DNA of 37,451 bases from a bacterium (GCA_027484965.1 JAIXRY010000016.1:1-37451), one strand, 5' to 3'. Positions 8,421 through 16,033 are shown, counted from the stretch's first letter. The notes: generated by a model not told the origin, from the sequence alone. Translations and numbers: made by a program.

Positions 8421-8957
8421 ATGAATACCTACCCTGGACAAAGGCCAAAACCAGATTTCTATAAATCTAAAGTAGAAGAAATCAACAACTTCATTGCTTC
8501 ACTAACAAAAAAAGATCTTGTCAATATTGATGATATGATCAAAAAAGTAAGCGATGATTTTTTGTTTAAGCATGTAACTATAGATTTCGAAAGCATAAAT
8601 TTTGAAACTAAAAGTTCTGAGATGCAAGATGAATCGAATGGGCAAATCTTTCCTGCTATTTACCTAAAGTTTAAAATACTAGGAAGCGGAGAGTTTTATT
8701 ATTTTAACAATTACCTTTCAGGAAAGTCAAATTTGTTTGATTGGGATCCTCAAGGAGTTGTTTTTGATGTAACCCTAACCAAACCATCTATAGAGGAAGG
8801 CCTGCTTTTAAAGTACATTTCAGAAGTTTACGAAAGCATCAACACCAGAGTTCGAGGTTTTAATGATCTTCTGGATCAGCAAAACGGTTCAATTCTAGCA
8901 ATCGCTAAAGAAGGGATAGAGCTTAAGAAAAATATTTTTGATTCACTCCCACAATAG
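8421..8957 (+). CDS. Hypothetical moron protein
   Basis: A 178-residue acidic soluble protein with a helical N-terminus (KVEEINNFIASLTKKDLVNIDDMIKKVSD), a beta-rich centre and a C-terminal helix. I recognise no family. It lies alone between an 11-bp inverted repeat upstream and the bidirectional terminator downstream, and a weak TTTG-N22-AGTATTTG promoter-like pair lies in front. It is convergent with the minus-strand moron pair. The start was chosen at the first ATG after the AAAAAAAGAAAAGAT leader. Confidence 0.6.
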   Translation: MNTYPGQRPKPDFYKSKVEEINNFIASLTKKDLVNIDDMIKKVSDDFLFKHVTIDFESINFETKSSEMQDESNGQIFPAIYLKFKILGSGEFYYFNNYLSGKSNLFDWDPQGVVFDVTLTKPSIEEGLLLKYISEVYESINTRVRGFNDLLDQQNGSILAIAKEGIELKKNIFDSLPQ

Positions 8958-8965
8958 TTAGTTCA

Positions 8966-8989
8966 AAAAAAGCCCCTAAAGGGGCTTTT
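8966..8989. terminator. Bidirectional intrinsic terminator
   Basis: AGCCCC/GGGGCT with a TAAA loop (8971-8986) is flanked by an A-run on the left and a T-run on the right, so it can act on both strands. It separates the convergent genes ending at 8957 and 8988; the second stop lies within its T-run. Confidence 0.88.
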
Positions 8990-9257
8990 ATATTTTAGTG
9001 CCTTTACTATCAATGATAATATCAAGTTGCTGAATCACAGAAAGAAGCTCATCCTTAGTTTTTGCCTTACTTCCTTGATTAGATAAGTATCTAACTTTCT
9101 GCTCAACTATATCCTTTTTTCTTAATTGATATAAGGCGTTTTTTACATAATCTTTCCTGATAAAATCACTGTAACCAAGCACGAATTTAAAAAAATCACC
9201 CACTTGAGCAAAAATTGCCCAAGTGATAACTTTTATAAACCTATAGGTATTTTTCAT
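8988..9257 (-). CDS. Hypothetical small moron protein
   Basis: An 89-residue basic protein with a moderately hydrophobic N-terminal part (FIKVITWAIFAQVGDFFKFVLGY) that may contact the membrane, then a charged helical C-terminus (KTKDELLSVIQQLDIIIDSKG). It follows the 370-residue gene after 4 nt, so the two form a two-gene unit that ends at the bidirectional terminator. No family recognised; a partner or regulator of the larger protein is possible. Confidence 0.55.
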   Translation of the reverse strand: MKNTYRFIKVITWAIFAQVGDFFKFVLGYSDFIRKDYVKNALYQLRKKDIVEQKVRYLSNQGSKAKTKDELLSVIQQLDIIIDSKGTKI

Positions 9258-9261
9258 TTAA

Positions 9262-10374
9262 CTAGATTCTTTGATTATGCCGTAACACTAAATCTGATAT
9301 TTCCCTGTTTACTATTTGCATTTGCTCATACTGACCAGTATCTGCTAATCTTAACATCAGCTTAGATTTTTCGGCAATAGCAAGTTCTAAACCTTGATCA
9401 CGTTGTTGAACCCTTTCTTGAGGCTCAATTCTAGCTAGTTGATTATCTAGATTGCTCTCCAAAGGTAAGAAAGTTTTTATCTCTTTATCTTGGTGGCTTT
9501 TTCTTAAGTAGTAAATAATTTTAAAGAAAGCAGTATAAAGTTTTGCTGAGACATCAACCGTGTTTGCGATCACAGTTGAAAGATCAACTAAAAACGATAT
9601 TACACCTTCTGAATTTATGTTAGATTCGGTGAAAGCTTTTTTTCTAAAGACATTCATTTCATCTAAGCCGTATAAGGTACTGTAGCTTAGAATATCATCA
9701 ATAAATTCTTGGAAACCATCAGCACTTATTCTTTCAACATTTACAACCAATAGAGATAAGTTTAGGATGTTACCCTTTTTGTGGATTGGAAATGCCAACC
9801 TTTCAAGGTGTTTCTTTTCATCCTTAAGAAGATTTAAGGTTTTTCTATACTTGAACAGATTTTGAAGCTTAATAGGCAGATGCTCCCTTGCAATATGTTT
9901 AACCTTCCAATCAACATTAATGCGTTTTAGGTATTCACATTTATCCTCTTTGTCAAGATTAGTTTCCTCATAAACTAAAGAGGAGACTACGCCAACAGAA
10001 AAAGTATAAGAAGCTCCGTCTGGAATTATGACAAGATCACCAATAGAAACATCTGTTATAAAAGTCTCTAGTAATGAAGCTATATACTCGATTTCTCTTT
10101 TAGATCCATTGAAATTAGTGCTTAATTCAGCAACTAGTTTTCTTTTACTATAGTTTTCAGAACCCATCACAGCCTTTAAAAAAGGCAGCGTAAATTGATT
10201 GTGTCCAACTGCGATAAATCCAAAATCTACAAAATCATTGTAATGCTTTCCTACTGTTGTTCTAACAAAGTAGGACTTAGAATTGCTATCTATTTCATCA
10301 ATAGAATCAGAAAGAGAGTATAGTGCATTGTAGAACGGTAGATTTTCGGAAAAATGATTTACTAATTCAGGCAT
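9262..10374 (-). CDS. Moron protein with PUA/EVE-like N-terminal module, possible defence protein
   Basis: The 370-residue protein has an N-terminal region (about 35-175) with the order FVRTTVGKHYNDFVDFGFIAVG, then GDLVIIPDGASYTFSVGVV, then INVDWKVKHIAREHLPIKLQ and KTLNLLK. This order (binary 'GD.V..P' strand, 'G.V' strand, 'V.W' strand, 'R..L....' and a final 'T...' strand) resembles the PUA/EVE-like module at the N-terminus of Mrr-type and related restriction or defence proteins. The rest (about 200-320) has no nuclease motif I can see but includes hydrophobic helices, and the C-terminus is charged and helical. It has its own promoter-like sequence and shares a terminator with the 89-residue gene. 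Defence or superinfection exclusion is inference. Confidence 0.6.
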   Translation of the reverse strand: MPELVNHFSENLPFYNALYSLSDSIDEIDSNSKSYFVRTTVGKHYNDFVDFGFIAVGHNQFTLPFLKAVMGSENYSKRKLVAELSTNFNGSKREIEYIASLLETFITDVSIGDLVIIPDGASYTFSVGVVSSLVYEETNLDKEDKCEYLKRINVDWKVKHIAREHLPIKLQNLFKYRKTLNLLKDEKKHLERLAFPIHKKGNILNLSLLVVNVERISADGFQEFIDDILSYSTLYGLDEMNVFRKKAFTESNINSEGVISFLVDLSTVIANTVDVSAKLYTAFFKIIYYLRKSHQDKEIKTFLPLESNLDNQLARIEPQERVQQRDQGLELAIAEKSKLMLRLADTGQYEQMQIVNREISDLVLRHNQRI

Positions 10375-10415
10375 AGTGTGTGTGTTTTCATTGCAATTAA
10401 CTATAAAGAAAATTA

Positions 10416-10448
10416 CAAATGCAAGATATGCAAGAAGTTAAAAACAAA
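10416..10448 (-). promoter_or_regulatory. Candidate promoter for the moron pair
   Basis: On the minus strand TTTG (10445-10448) is followed after 21 nt by TGCATTTG (10416-10423), one mismatch from TAnnTTTG. It lies about 45 nt before ATG 10374. Confidence 0.4.
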
Positions 10449-10554
10449 TAAACCCTTTCAAAATTGCAAGCCAAACCGAAGCTTGCAACATTTGAAACGC
10501 CAAGCAAAGGCACCTTTTTAATTCAGTGCCTTGCCTTTGCCCTTCAGGTTCTTT

Positions 10555-10578
10555 GCTACTTTCTTCCAAGAAAGTAGC
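10555..10578. repeat. 11-bp perfect inverted repeat
   Basis: GCTACTTTCTT (10555-10565) and AAGAAAGTAGC (10568-10578) pair with a 2-nt loop. Similar sequences are dispersed in many bacterial genomes. It may strengthen the adjacent terminator. Confidence 0.6.
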
Positions 10579-10611
10579 CAAAAAAAAGCCTACCCTTTAG
10601 CGGATAGGCTT
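10579..10611 (-). terminator. Intrinsic terminator after the ArdC-like gene
   Basis: On the minus strand AAGCCTATCC pairs with GGGTAGGCTT around a short loop and is followed by a run of eight or more T. It lies 20 nt after the stop at 10632. The rest of the 10375-10631 gap holds further short inverted repeats (TTGCAAGC/GCTTGCAA; AAGGCAC/GTGCCTT) but no gene. Confidence 0.8.
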
Positions 10612-10631
10612 ATTTATTGGTGTGTACTGGT

Positions 10632-10961
10632 CTAGCTTACTTGCTTCTGGCTAAATAGATAAGCAAGGGGGAAAAACTCATATTCTTTGAAATCGTCACT
10701 ATTTGCAAGTGGCTTTTCTTTGTCTTTGCCTTTTCGAGGTCTGCCCCAGAACAAAAGGGCTTTTTCTCCTTTCTTCACTTGCTTACCCATTTCTTTCCAG
10801 CCTTGGTAAGTATTAAATTCGAAATGCCCCTGCTCTGCATATACAGCTTTTAAAGCTTCGTTTACGCTTCCTAGTTCGTTGTGTAAATCCCTTTTTTTAA
10901 CCTGCTTAGAAAGTTGAATAAGAAATTTCTTATTCTCTATATACTGCGGTGAATTAGCCAT
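10632..10961 (-). CDS. ArdC-N-like ssDNA-binding protein (putative anti-restriction)
   Basis: A 109-residue protein from ATG 10961 (MANSPQYIENKK). The segment FNTYQGWKEMGKQVKKGEKALLFWGRP followed by FFPLAYLFSQKQV matches the pattern of the N-terminal ssDNA-binding domain of ArdC anti-restriction proteins ('T..QW...G..V.KGEK...V.W' and a late 'P.A..F...QV'). The metalloprotease-like C-terminal domain of full ArdC is absent; the protein ends after the binding domain. I chose the second ATG because it overlaps the stop of the SymE-like gene by 8 nt, a coupled arrangement. It could protect incoming DNA or simply bind ssDNA in replication; the first is favoured by the family. Confidence 0.65.
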   Translation of the reverse strand: MANSPQYIENKKFLIQLSKQVKKRDLHNELGSVNEALKAVYAEQGHFEFNTYQGWKEMGKQVKKGEKALLFWGRPRKGKDKEKPLANSDDFKEYEFFPLAYLFSQKQVS

Positions 10962-11157
10962 TTGCAACCTCCTTTCTTATTACAATTTCATTATTTAGGA
11001 ACTGTATTTGAACACGGTCACCAGGGCTAAAGCCTGCGTTTTCTAGCTGCCTACCCTCTAACAAAAGGATAGGCAAGGCAACATATTTAGAAAGGAATAA
11101 GAAAGTTTTAGATTTACGGGCTACCATCTTGCGCCCTACTTTTCTGCTCGTTACCAT
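10954..11157 (-). CDS. SymE/AbrB-like small protein
   Basis: A 67-residue basic protein. The C-terminal part, LPILLLEGRQLENAGFSPGDRVQIQFLNNEIVIRK, fits the SymE family pattern 'P.L.L.G.WLE.AGF..G..V.V.....L.I', an AbrB-fold domain known from SOS-induced type I toxins. The tryptophan before LE is replaced by Gln. The start is set by the TAATG overlap with the preceding gene, and the next gene (ArdC-N-like) overlaps its end. Whether it acts as toxin, RNA-binding or DNA-binding protein cannot be told here. Confidence 0.65.
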   Translation of the reverse strand: MVTSRKVGRKMVARKSKTFLFLSKYVALPILLLEGRQLENAGFSPGDRVQIQFLNNEIVIRKEVANG

Positions 11158-11501
11158 TAGATAGAAAAATTGGCTATTTGCTCGTTTAACAGGTCTAATT
11201 TGGTAGTGCTGATATCCGCAAGGTATTCAGAAAGCAACTTTATAAGTGCCTCATTAGTAAGCGAAAATTCAATGCTTCTAAAGCCTGAATTAAAAGTAAC
11301 TCTTAATGCCTCTTTTTCCTGACCTGCTGTTATTTCGTCTACTCTATCATTGTAAGCCTTTACATCATCAACAAGCTTTGATAGGTTAGCCTTTTGCCTC
11401 ATTAGGCTTTGAAGCTTAAAAAATTGTTGTTCTTTTTCAGCTAATAAACTGGCTGCGGTTGGTGTTGCATCTTTGGCAACTGCTAATTTAAGATTTCCCA
11501 T
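11157..11501 (-). CDS. Hypothetical coiled-coil protein
   Basis: A 114-residue protein with a long helical first half (SLLAEKEQQFFKLQSLMRQKANLSKLVDDVKAYNDRVDEI) and a short beta/helix C-terminal part. No family recognised. It is the first gene of a coupled three-gene unit with the SymE-like and ArdC-N-like genes, ended by the terminator at 10579, so it may belong functionally to them. Confidence 0.6.
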   Translation of the reverse strand: MGNLKLAVAKDATPTAASLLAEKEQQFFKLQSLMRQKANLSKLVDDVKAYNDRVDEITAGQEKEALRVTFNSGFRSIEFSLTNEALIKLLSEYLADISTTKLDLLNEQIANFSI

Positions 11502-11918
11502 TTTTATTTATGGTTGTTTTACCCCGTCTTAGGTGGTGGCTTACCTTACTTTCGTTACACTAAGTTACAAACATAATAGCCTGAAAACAAGTAATTTAAC
11601 AAAAATATTACTGTTTATTTGTCTGATTTTCAGCGTTTTAAGCTGACAAACTGACACAATAAACAAGTAATAGCACACAAAAAATGCCGCCTCGCCCTAT
11701 CGTTTGCAGCAATTGCAGGGGTTAGGGGGTTGGATATATGAGCGGATGCCCCTCTCTCGCTTTCACAATTAAGCATAGGAAAGCCCCATTGCAAGCAATG
11801 AGGCTTTAATAGCCAAAGGCTTTAAACGCCTTATACGGCGTTTATGAAAGCCGAACCCGTCCCCTAGTGGCGTAGGCTTGGAAGTTGGAAACTACAAGCT
11901 GAGCCGCTAGCGTTTACA
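11502..11918. other. 417-bp intergenic region with hairpins and a candidate promoter
   Basis: No convincing gene. On the minus strand TATGTTTG (11568-11575) matches TAnnTTTG and lies 67 nt before ATG 11501; a good -33 box is not clear. Two tandem hairpins follow further upstream: AAAGCC-CATTG/CAATG-GGCTTT (11780-11807) and TAAACGCC/GGCGTTTA (11823-11844), the latter enclosed by GGCTTT/AAAGCC. The first may end transcription from the terminase side. A G-rich run GGGGTTAGGGGG lies at about 11716. Confidence 0.6.
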
Positions 11919-12044
11919 TTACTGCAATTGCAATAAGTATTTGAATAGCAATTCCATGAAGCCCTTTAGGGTTTCATTGATGATACATTCAACGTAAGGA
12001 TTAGGGTTTTTAGTTTTGGTTTTACGCTTGTTGCGTTTAGCCAT
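11919..12044 (-). CDS. Possible 41-residue basic peptide
   Basis: From ATG 12044 the frame codes for MAKRNKRKTKTKNPNPYVEC and a hydrophobic-helical C-terminus. It is shorter than the 73-residue ORF-track version, whose first 32 residues overlap hairpins. Highly basic start and position after the terminase make it plausible but not certain. Confidence 0.3.
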   Translation of the reverse strand: MAKRNKRKTKTKNPNPYVECIINETLKGFMELLFKYLLQLQ

Positions 12045-12110
12045 TGTAAAAAAAGTTTTGCTGCCACTATTGGGCGAAGGTGCTGGATGACAAAAGCAAT
12101 CCAGTGGTTG

Positions 12111-12139
12111 AAGTGTACTGCAGGTATTGCAGCACTTCA
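12111..12139. repeat. Imperfect hairpin downstream of terminase
   Basis: GAAGTG-TA-CTGCA pairs with TGCAG-CACTTC over a 5-nt loop. A second small stem, CTGGAT/ATCCAG, lies just beside it at about 12083-12104. Confidence 0.5.
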
Positions 12140-12148
12140 CAAAGGTAA

Positions 12149-12177
12149 GTAGGTAATTGCAAATTGCAATTACCTAC
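12149..12177. repeat. 29-bp near-perfect palindrome at the end of terL
   Basis: GTAGGTAATTGCAA (12149-12162) is the exact reverse complement of 12164-12177, with a single base between. It overlaps the terL stop codon. It may be an mRNA 3'-end stem or a protein-binding site. Confidence 0.75.
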
Positions 12178-13819
12178 CCATAAATACAGGCTCGCTTACC
12201 TCTGTGCTACCAATCATTAAGTTTGCCATTTTAGCTACTAGAATAGTATCAGCGGCATCGGAGAAGTGAGTAGTACTTCTTTGGTCTACTTCCTTGTGTT
12301 CATCTCCTTTATCTTTACCAACGCCCTTATTGGTTTCTTTTATCTTGGCATTTTCCATTGAAGTAATAAGCCAATGGCAATTATTGCGGTTAAAACGTGG
12401 CAATGGATCAGAATACCCATCACCTTTAAGGATATTGTTCCAAAGCTCATATCTATCTGACTGCCTAGGTGTTTGACCTATGTAAACTGAGTTAACACGC
12501 CATCCATACTTACGGAATGCCTCTTCTACTGAATCTTTATAAGTGCTTGTTATGTTAGCATAAGCAGCCTTTGCAGTGTGGTCGTAATAGAAGTTAACCA
12601 CTTTAGTAGGGTAAGTATCATAGTAGTTACAGAACAATTGTACAACATCTTGAATAAGACCTGGGTGAGTACGGTAAAAGCAATTCAGAAAGCGAAGCTC
12701 TCTGTACTTGCCTTGGCCAAGGTGTTCTTGTGCTACAACTATTGTATTAATTGAACCACCATAATCGCAAGCAATATCAAGTGCTTTAGATTTGTTTACA
12801 TCGGCATCGTGTTTCCAATTAATGTTTGCAGCTTGACTGAAGTCATAACCCATTGCATCTAAGAAGCTGTTATCATTCATCGAATAGTAGTGCTTATCAG
12901 GCTCCAGCATTGGATAAAAGTCTAGTCCGCCAGTGTTAAGCCTTTGGTTTAATACTGAAGTTTGGTAAGCCATTGGGCTCATATCACGTTTCCAACGCCT
13001 TAGCGTTGCTTCTCCAAGTACTTCAATGTTATCGTAAGAACTGAACTCAGAATAGTAAAAAGTTTTACCTCTAAGTTCACGAAGCATTTTATTAAGCTTT
13101 AGTATATCAATTTGGGCTAAACGCTGCTTAGTAGTGTTTAGCTTGGGTATTTCACCTTGTAAATACATAACCTGTAAAGCTATCTTCCTAATTAAGGCAA
13201 CAAGCTTTACATCCATTTTTTTTTCGTTTGCAAGCAGCCACATACCTTCTTTAGTTGTAGGCATATCAGAAGTAAACAAGCCACCTTGATACTTGGGATT
13301 GCCCTCAAAATGTTGCCTATTACCACGAATAGAAGGGAGAAACTCATCGTCTAGTTTCTTAAGCTTTAGGAATTTAGCCTCATCACCATAATACCAATCC
13401 ACTGAAATACCATTACTACTACCAGGGCGGTCTTGAGAAACCAAGTATATACCAGATCCATTGTACCAAGAAATGTAATATTTAGGATCTATTGGCGTAG
13501 TGTAGGCCTTAGGAAATTTAAACTTCTTAAGTGGCTTTCTTCCAATAAAGAAGTGAACATCACGAACGAAGCCCATTGCCTCCCATTGTGCAACTAATGG
13601 TGGCAAAGTTCTAGTAAGTAGTTGGGAAAAAGTTGCGCCAACTATTGCGCCATTACTACGAGGCATTTCAAGTATACAGCTTAAACAATGCTCAACACCA
13701 GGACCAGTAGTTTTACCGGTACCACGTCCCCAAATACAAGTTGCGGTATGCGGCTTTATTAGGCTGTATTCGTATTGAGCACGATTAAGAGTAATTATTT
13801 TATGTTCATTACTGCTCAT
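12170..13819 (-). CDS. terL: Terminase large subunit
   Basis: The 549-residue packaging motor has a Walker A motif (GRGTGKT, residues 31-37), a Walker B-type segment ending in DEA (SVDWYYGDEAKF, about 138-149), and a C-terminal RNase H-like nuclease with acidic positions in LDIACDYGG, FYYDHTAKA and HFSDAADTI. These are the ATPase and the DNA-cutting halves of large terminases. It overlaps the preceding gene by 11 nt and forms one unit with the two small genes before it. A circularly permuted, headful-type genome would fit the assembled circle but cannot be proved here. Confidence 0.95.
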   Translation of the reverse strand: MSSNEHKIITLNRAQYEYSLIKPHTATCIWGRGTGKTTGPGVEHCLSCILEMPRSNGAIVGATFSQLLTRTLPPLVAQWEAMGFVRDVHFFIGRKPLKKFKFPKAYTTPIDPKYYISWYNGSGIYLVSQDRPGSSNGISVDWYYGDEAKFLKLKKLDDEFLPSIRGNRQHFEGNPKYQGGLFTSDMPTTKEGMWLLANEKKMDVKLVALIRKIALQVMYLQGEIPKLNTTKQRLAQIDILKLNKMLRELRGKTFYYSEFSSYDNIEVLGEATLRRWKRDMSPMAYQTSVLNQRLNTGGLDFYPMLEPDKHYYSMNDNSFLDAMGYDFSQAANINWKHDADVNKSKALDIACDYGGSINTIVVAQEHLGQGKYRELRFLNCFYRTHPGLIQDVVQLFCNYYDTYPTKVVNFYYDHTAKAAYANITSTYKDSVEEAFRKYGWRVNSVYIGQTPRQSDRYELWNNILKGDGYSDPLPRFNRNNCHWLITSMENAKIKETNKGVGKDKGDEHKEVDQRSTTHFSDAADTILVAKMANLMIGSTEVSEPVFMGR

Positions 13820-14378
13820 CCTGTTTCAATAGCTTAGTTTTCATTTCCTCAAATTCAACTGTTATAGCTTCTAATTCAGAAGGCAAATAATCTTGCACAT
13901 TAGCAGAAGCCATAGGCGCCATTACAATTACTGGAGTAACTAAAGCAGTTTGTTCTACATCTGGTCTGTCTGCTCTAGTAAGCTTCATAATAGCCATTGC
14001 AACTTCTTTAATTTCGATTGGATCCTTATTTTGCTTTGCTAGTTCCATTGCATAACAAAGATCATCGTAGAGCTTATTTCTGCTAAATGCTGCAAGTGCA
14101 GAACTGCTGCTAAAAACAAGCATACAGTCACGGATTAGCCTTTTTATCATAATATCCTTTTTATCGGATAAATCAGGCACATTTTTCTTTATTGCACTTA
14201 TGGCTTTTGGTCCACCTCCAAACCTATTAACATAAGGATTAATCAAGTTTAATAGTTCAAGTCTAGCCTGCAGGTATGCAGGCAGTTCTTCACTTGTAGG
14301 GTGATCAACATAGTTTGCAAGCCTTTCTAAAGTTTCAGCATCGTTAGGACGTCCAGCACCCCTTTTTAAATTACTCAT
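13809..14378 (-). CDS. Terminase-associated protein, possible small subunit
   Basis: A 189-residue protein starting with a basic, proline/arginine-rich stretch (LKRGAGRPNDAETLERLANY) and continuing with helices (KKDIMIKRLIRDCMLVFSSS). It lies between a helix-turn-helix gene and terL with overlaps on both sides (8 and 11 nt). Either this protein or the 93-residue one upstream could be the small terminase; this one has the larger oligomer-like helical part, the other the clear DNA-binding motif. Confidence 0.5.
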   Translation of the reverse strand: MSNLKRGAGRPNDAETLERLANYVDHPTSEELPAYLQARLELLNLINPYVNRFGGGPKAISAIKKNVPDLSDKKDIMIKRLIRDCMLVFSSSSALAAFSRNKLYDDLCYAMELAKQNKDPIEIKEVAMAIMKLTRADRPDVEQTALVTPVIVMAPMASANVQDYLPSELEAITVEFEEMKTKLLKQDEQ

Positions 14379-14652
14379 CTAAATCTTGCTTCTTTTTAAT
14401 CCAGTTTAATAAAGTGTTTTGAGCGGGTACTGAACCACGGAAAGCATTCTTCTGGATGCTTTCCCTAAGCCTTACCTCTGTTAAGGCTCTGCCCTTAGCA
14501 AATGCCCTATAAATAGGGCTTTGCGTATTTTTTAATTCTGTTTTTAGATCCGCTTCTGACCAATCGAAAATCAAGGCTATATCTTGAATTGAAAGATATA
14601 GGCCAGCATACTTTTCAAGGTCTGCAAGCTGATTAGCTGTACAGGTTTTCAT
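14371..14652 (-). CDS. Helix-turn-helix protein, putative small terminase subunit
   Basis: A 93-residue protein with the helix-turn-helix-like segment LYLSIQDIALIFDWSEADLKTEL and then AFAKGRALTEVRLRESIQKNAFRGSVPAQNTLLNWIKKK. The pattern 'A...G....E..LR..I...A..GS..A...LL..' is typical of small terminase N-terminal regions in Bacteroidota phages. It overlaps both neighbours (20 nt with the PLD-like gene and 8 nt with the next). Confidence 0.65.
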   Translation of the reverse strand: MKTCTANQLADLEKYAGLYLSIQDIALIFDWSEADLKTELKNTQSPIYRAFAKGRALTEVRLRESIQKNAFRGSVPAQNTLLNWIKKKQDLDE

Positions 14653-15223
14653 TTATCTTAGTAAGGAGTTGTTCTTCGTAAAAATCGGCAATTGCAGTAT
14701 CTACGAAAAGACAACCGCTTTCTAACCTATGCGCTGCGGTTAGGTTGTGGCTACCTACATAAGTAACTGAACGGGTTTTACTTCTCATTACCAATATTTT
14801 GGCGTGACAATTGGCATAGCCAAGTGTTGCGAATTCAGTAATGAATTGAGCAACTTTAGGCTTGCGAATTGGAAAGCGCGCATCAATCAATAAAGCGAAG
14901 CTATTGATGAGGCCGCTTTCGATATAATCCCGAATAGCCCTTAAAGGCTGTTCAGAAATTGAATAGGTGCTAGCGATTACATCGCTTGCGCCATCCACTT
15001 CCACGAAAGCAAGTAGCAACTCATGTAAAGAAAAACGACCTACAGTAGTGAAGGGCAATAGCCCTTCGTGTGTAGGTAGTTTTTCAATGAGCTGCTTTGC
15101 TTGTTGCTTTCGGATATCGGCTTCACCTCCTGAAAAAGACAAGGAACCGATTAAGGAAGTAACGGAATCGTTACTTTCCTCATCGGCTCCAAGTGTCGCC
15201 AAATCATTAGCGTTGAAAAGCAT
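14633..15223 (-). CDS. Phospholipase D-like (HKD) domain protein
   Basis: The 196-residue protein has one HKD-like half-site near its C-terminus: CHAKILVM followed by YVGSHNLTAAH. The H-x-K and G-S-x-N-L-T elements match PLD superfamily nucleases/phosphotransferases, but the aspartate normally six residues after the histidine motif is not evident. A single half-site would need to dimerise, as in Nuc-type endonucleases. It lies between the tail tube segment and terminase genes and overlaps the latter by 20 nt, so it is likely a late, virion- or packaging-related protein. No signal peptide. Confidence 0.7.
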   Translation of the reverse strand: MLFNANDLATLGADEESNDSVTSLIGSLSFSGGEADIRKQQAKQLIEKLPTHEGLLPFTTVGRFSLHELLLAFVEVDGASDVIASTYSISEQPLRAIRDYIESGLINSFALLIDARFPIRKPKVAQFITEFATLGYANCHAKILVMRSKTRSVTYVGSHNLTAAHRLESGCLFVDTAIADFYEEQLLTKINENLYS

Positions 15224-15230
15224 GAACTTT

Positions 15231-15977
15231 TTACTTTAAGTCACGTTTTTCAACCTCTGCTTGCAAGGCATCAAGTTTAGATTGCCATTCTGTAAGCTTG
15301 TCTTGATCCTTAGGATCTTTCTTATATTTTGAAACTGAACCACGTGCAGTTGCTCTTTTCTTAAGCAATTCCACATCGCTTAATGCAGCTACATCTAAAG
15401 CACCTTCTTTTTTTTCGTCTGATTCTTTAGGAATAGCATTGTTTGCCTTGGCAAATTCAATGTTATTCCAGTGCACCTGCATTTTTTCAGAGAATGCGGC
15501 ATCTATTGATACTGCAAGCTCTGCAAGTCTTGCTGAGCTTTCCCCACTTTCAAGGGAATTAGCAAGGTCCACCATAATAGCATGGTCGGCACCAGATTCT
15601 TTATAAATAGCCTTCCAGCTCTCACTTTCGGCTTTAATGTAGGCTTTTACCTCATCGCTAAGTTCTTTTGGTGCACTTGCACCACCTTCGCCAGAATTAT
15701 CAGATTGCTTACCTTGGCCAGTAGTTGGCGTGGTATCTGCATTTTTAGGTGAACCACTAGGTTCAGCCTTAGGATCAATTTCAGGGATAGCGATATCGTT
15801 ATCTTTTAAAAGCTTTTCGAGCTTATAATTTACATCGTCGTGCTTACGCCTACGCTGCAGGTACTGCAGGTAGGTTTTGTTCTTGTAATACTTGGCATAG
15901 AGTTGAATACCCTCGTCAATATCACGCTTTGATTCGGGAAGCGTTAAATAGGCTTTTACGTCTGAAAATTTTTCCAT
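15231..15977 (-). CDS. Hypothetical acidic structural-region protein
   Basis: A 248-residue protein. The N-terminal 65 residues are basic and helical (YLQYLQRRRKHDDVNYKLEKLLK); a low-complexity linker of G, S, P and T follows at about 70-105; the C-terminal half is helical and charged (DVELLKKRATARGSVSKYKK). It follows the tail tube gene, with a terminator-like hairpin between. No family recognised. A scaffold- or chaperone-like role would fit the composition, but this is speculation. Confidence 0.55.
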   Translation of the reverse strand: MEKFSDVKAYLTLPESKRDIDEGIQLYAKYYKNKTYLQYLQRRRKHDDVNYKLEKLLKDNDIAIPEIDPKAEPSGSPKNADTTPTTGQGKQSDNSGEGGASAPKELSDEVKAYIKAESESWKAIYKESGADHAIMVDLANSLESGESSARLAELAVSIDAAFSEKMQVHWNNIEFAKANNAIPKESDEKKEGALDVAALSDVELLKKRATARGSVSKYKKDPKDQDKLTEWQSKLDALQAEVEKRDLK

Positions 15978-16033
15978 TGGTAGATTATTGTAGTTGCGTT
16001 GGCATTTACCTAAGTGATTAGGTTACAATGATA

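Noticed and set aside
10555-10578. Hairpin GCTACTTTCTT/AAGAAAGTAGC as a mobile element end
   Set aside because: No transposase, second end or target duplication is seen; similar stems are common in bacterial gene gaps.
11710-11735. G-rich run that might form a G-quadruplex
   Set aside because: Only two runs of four or more G are present; the other two are GG.
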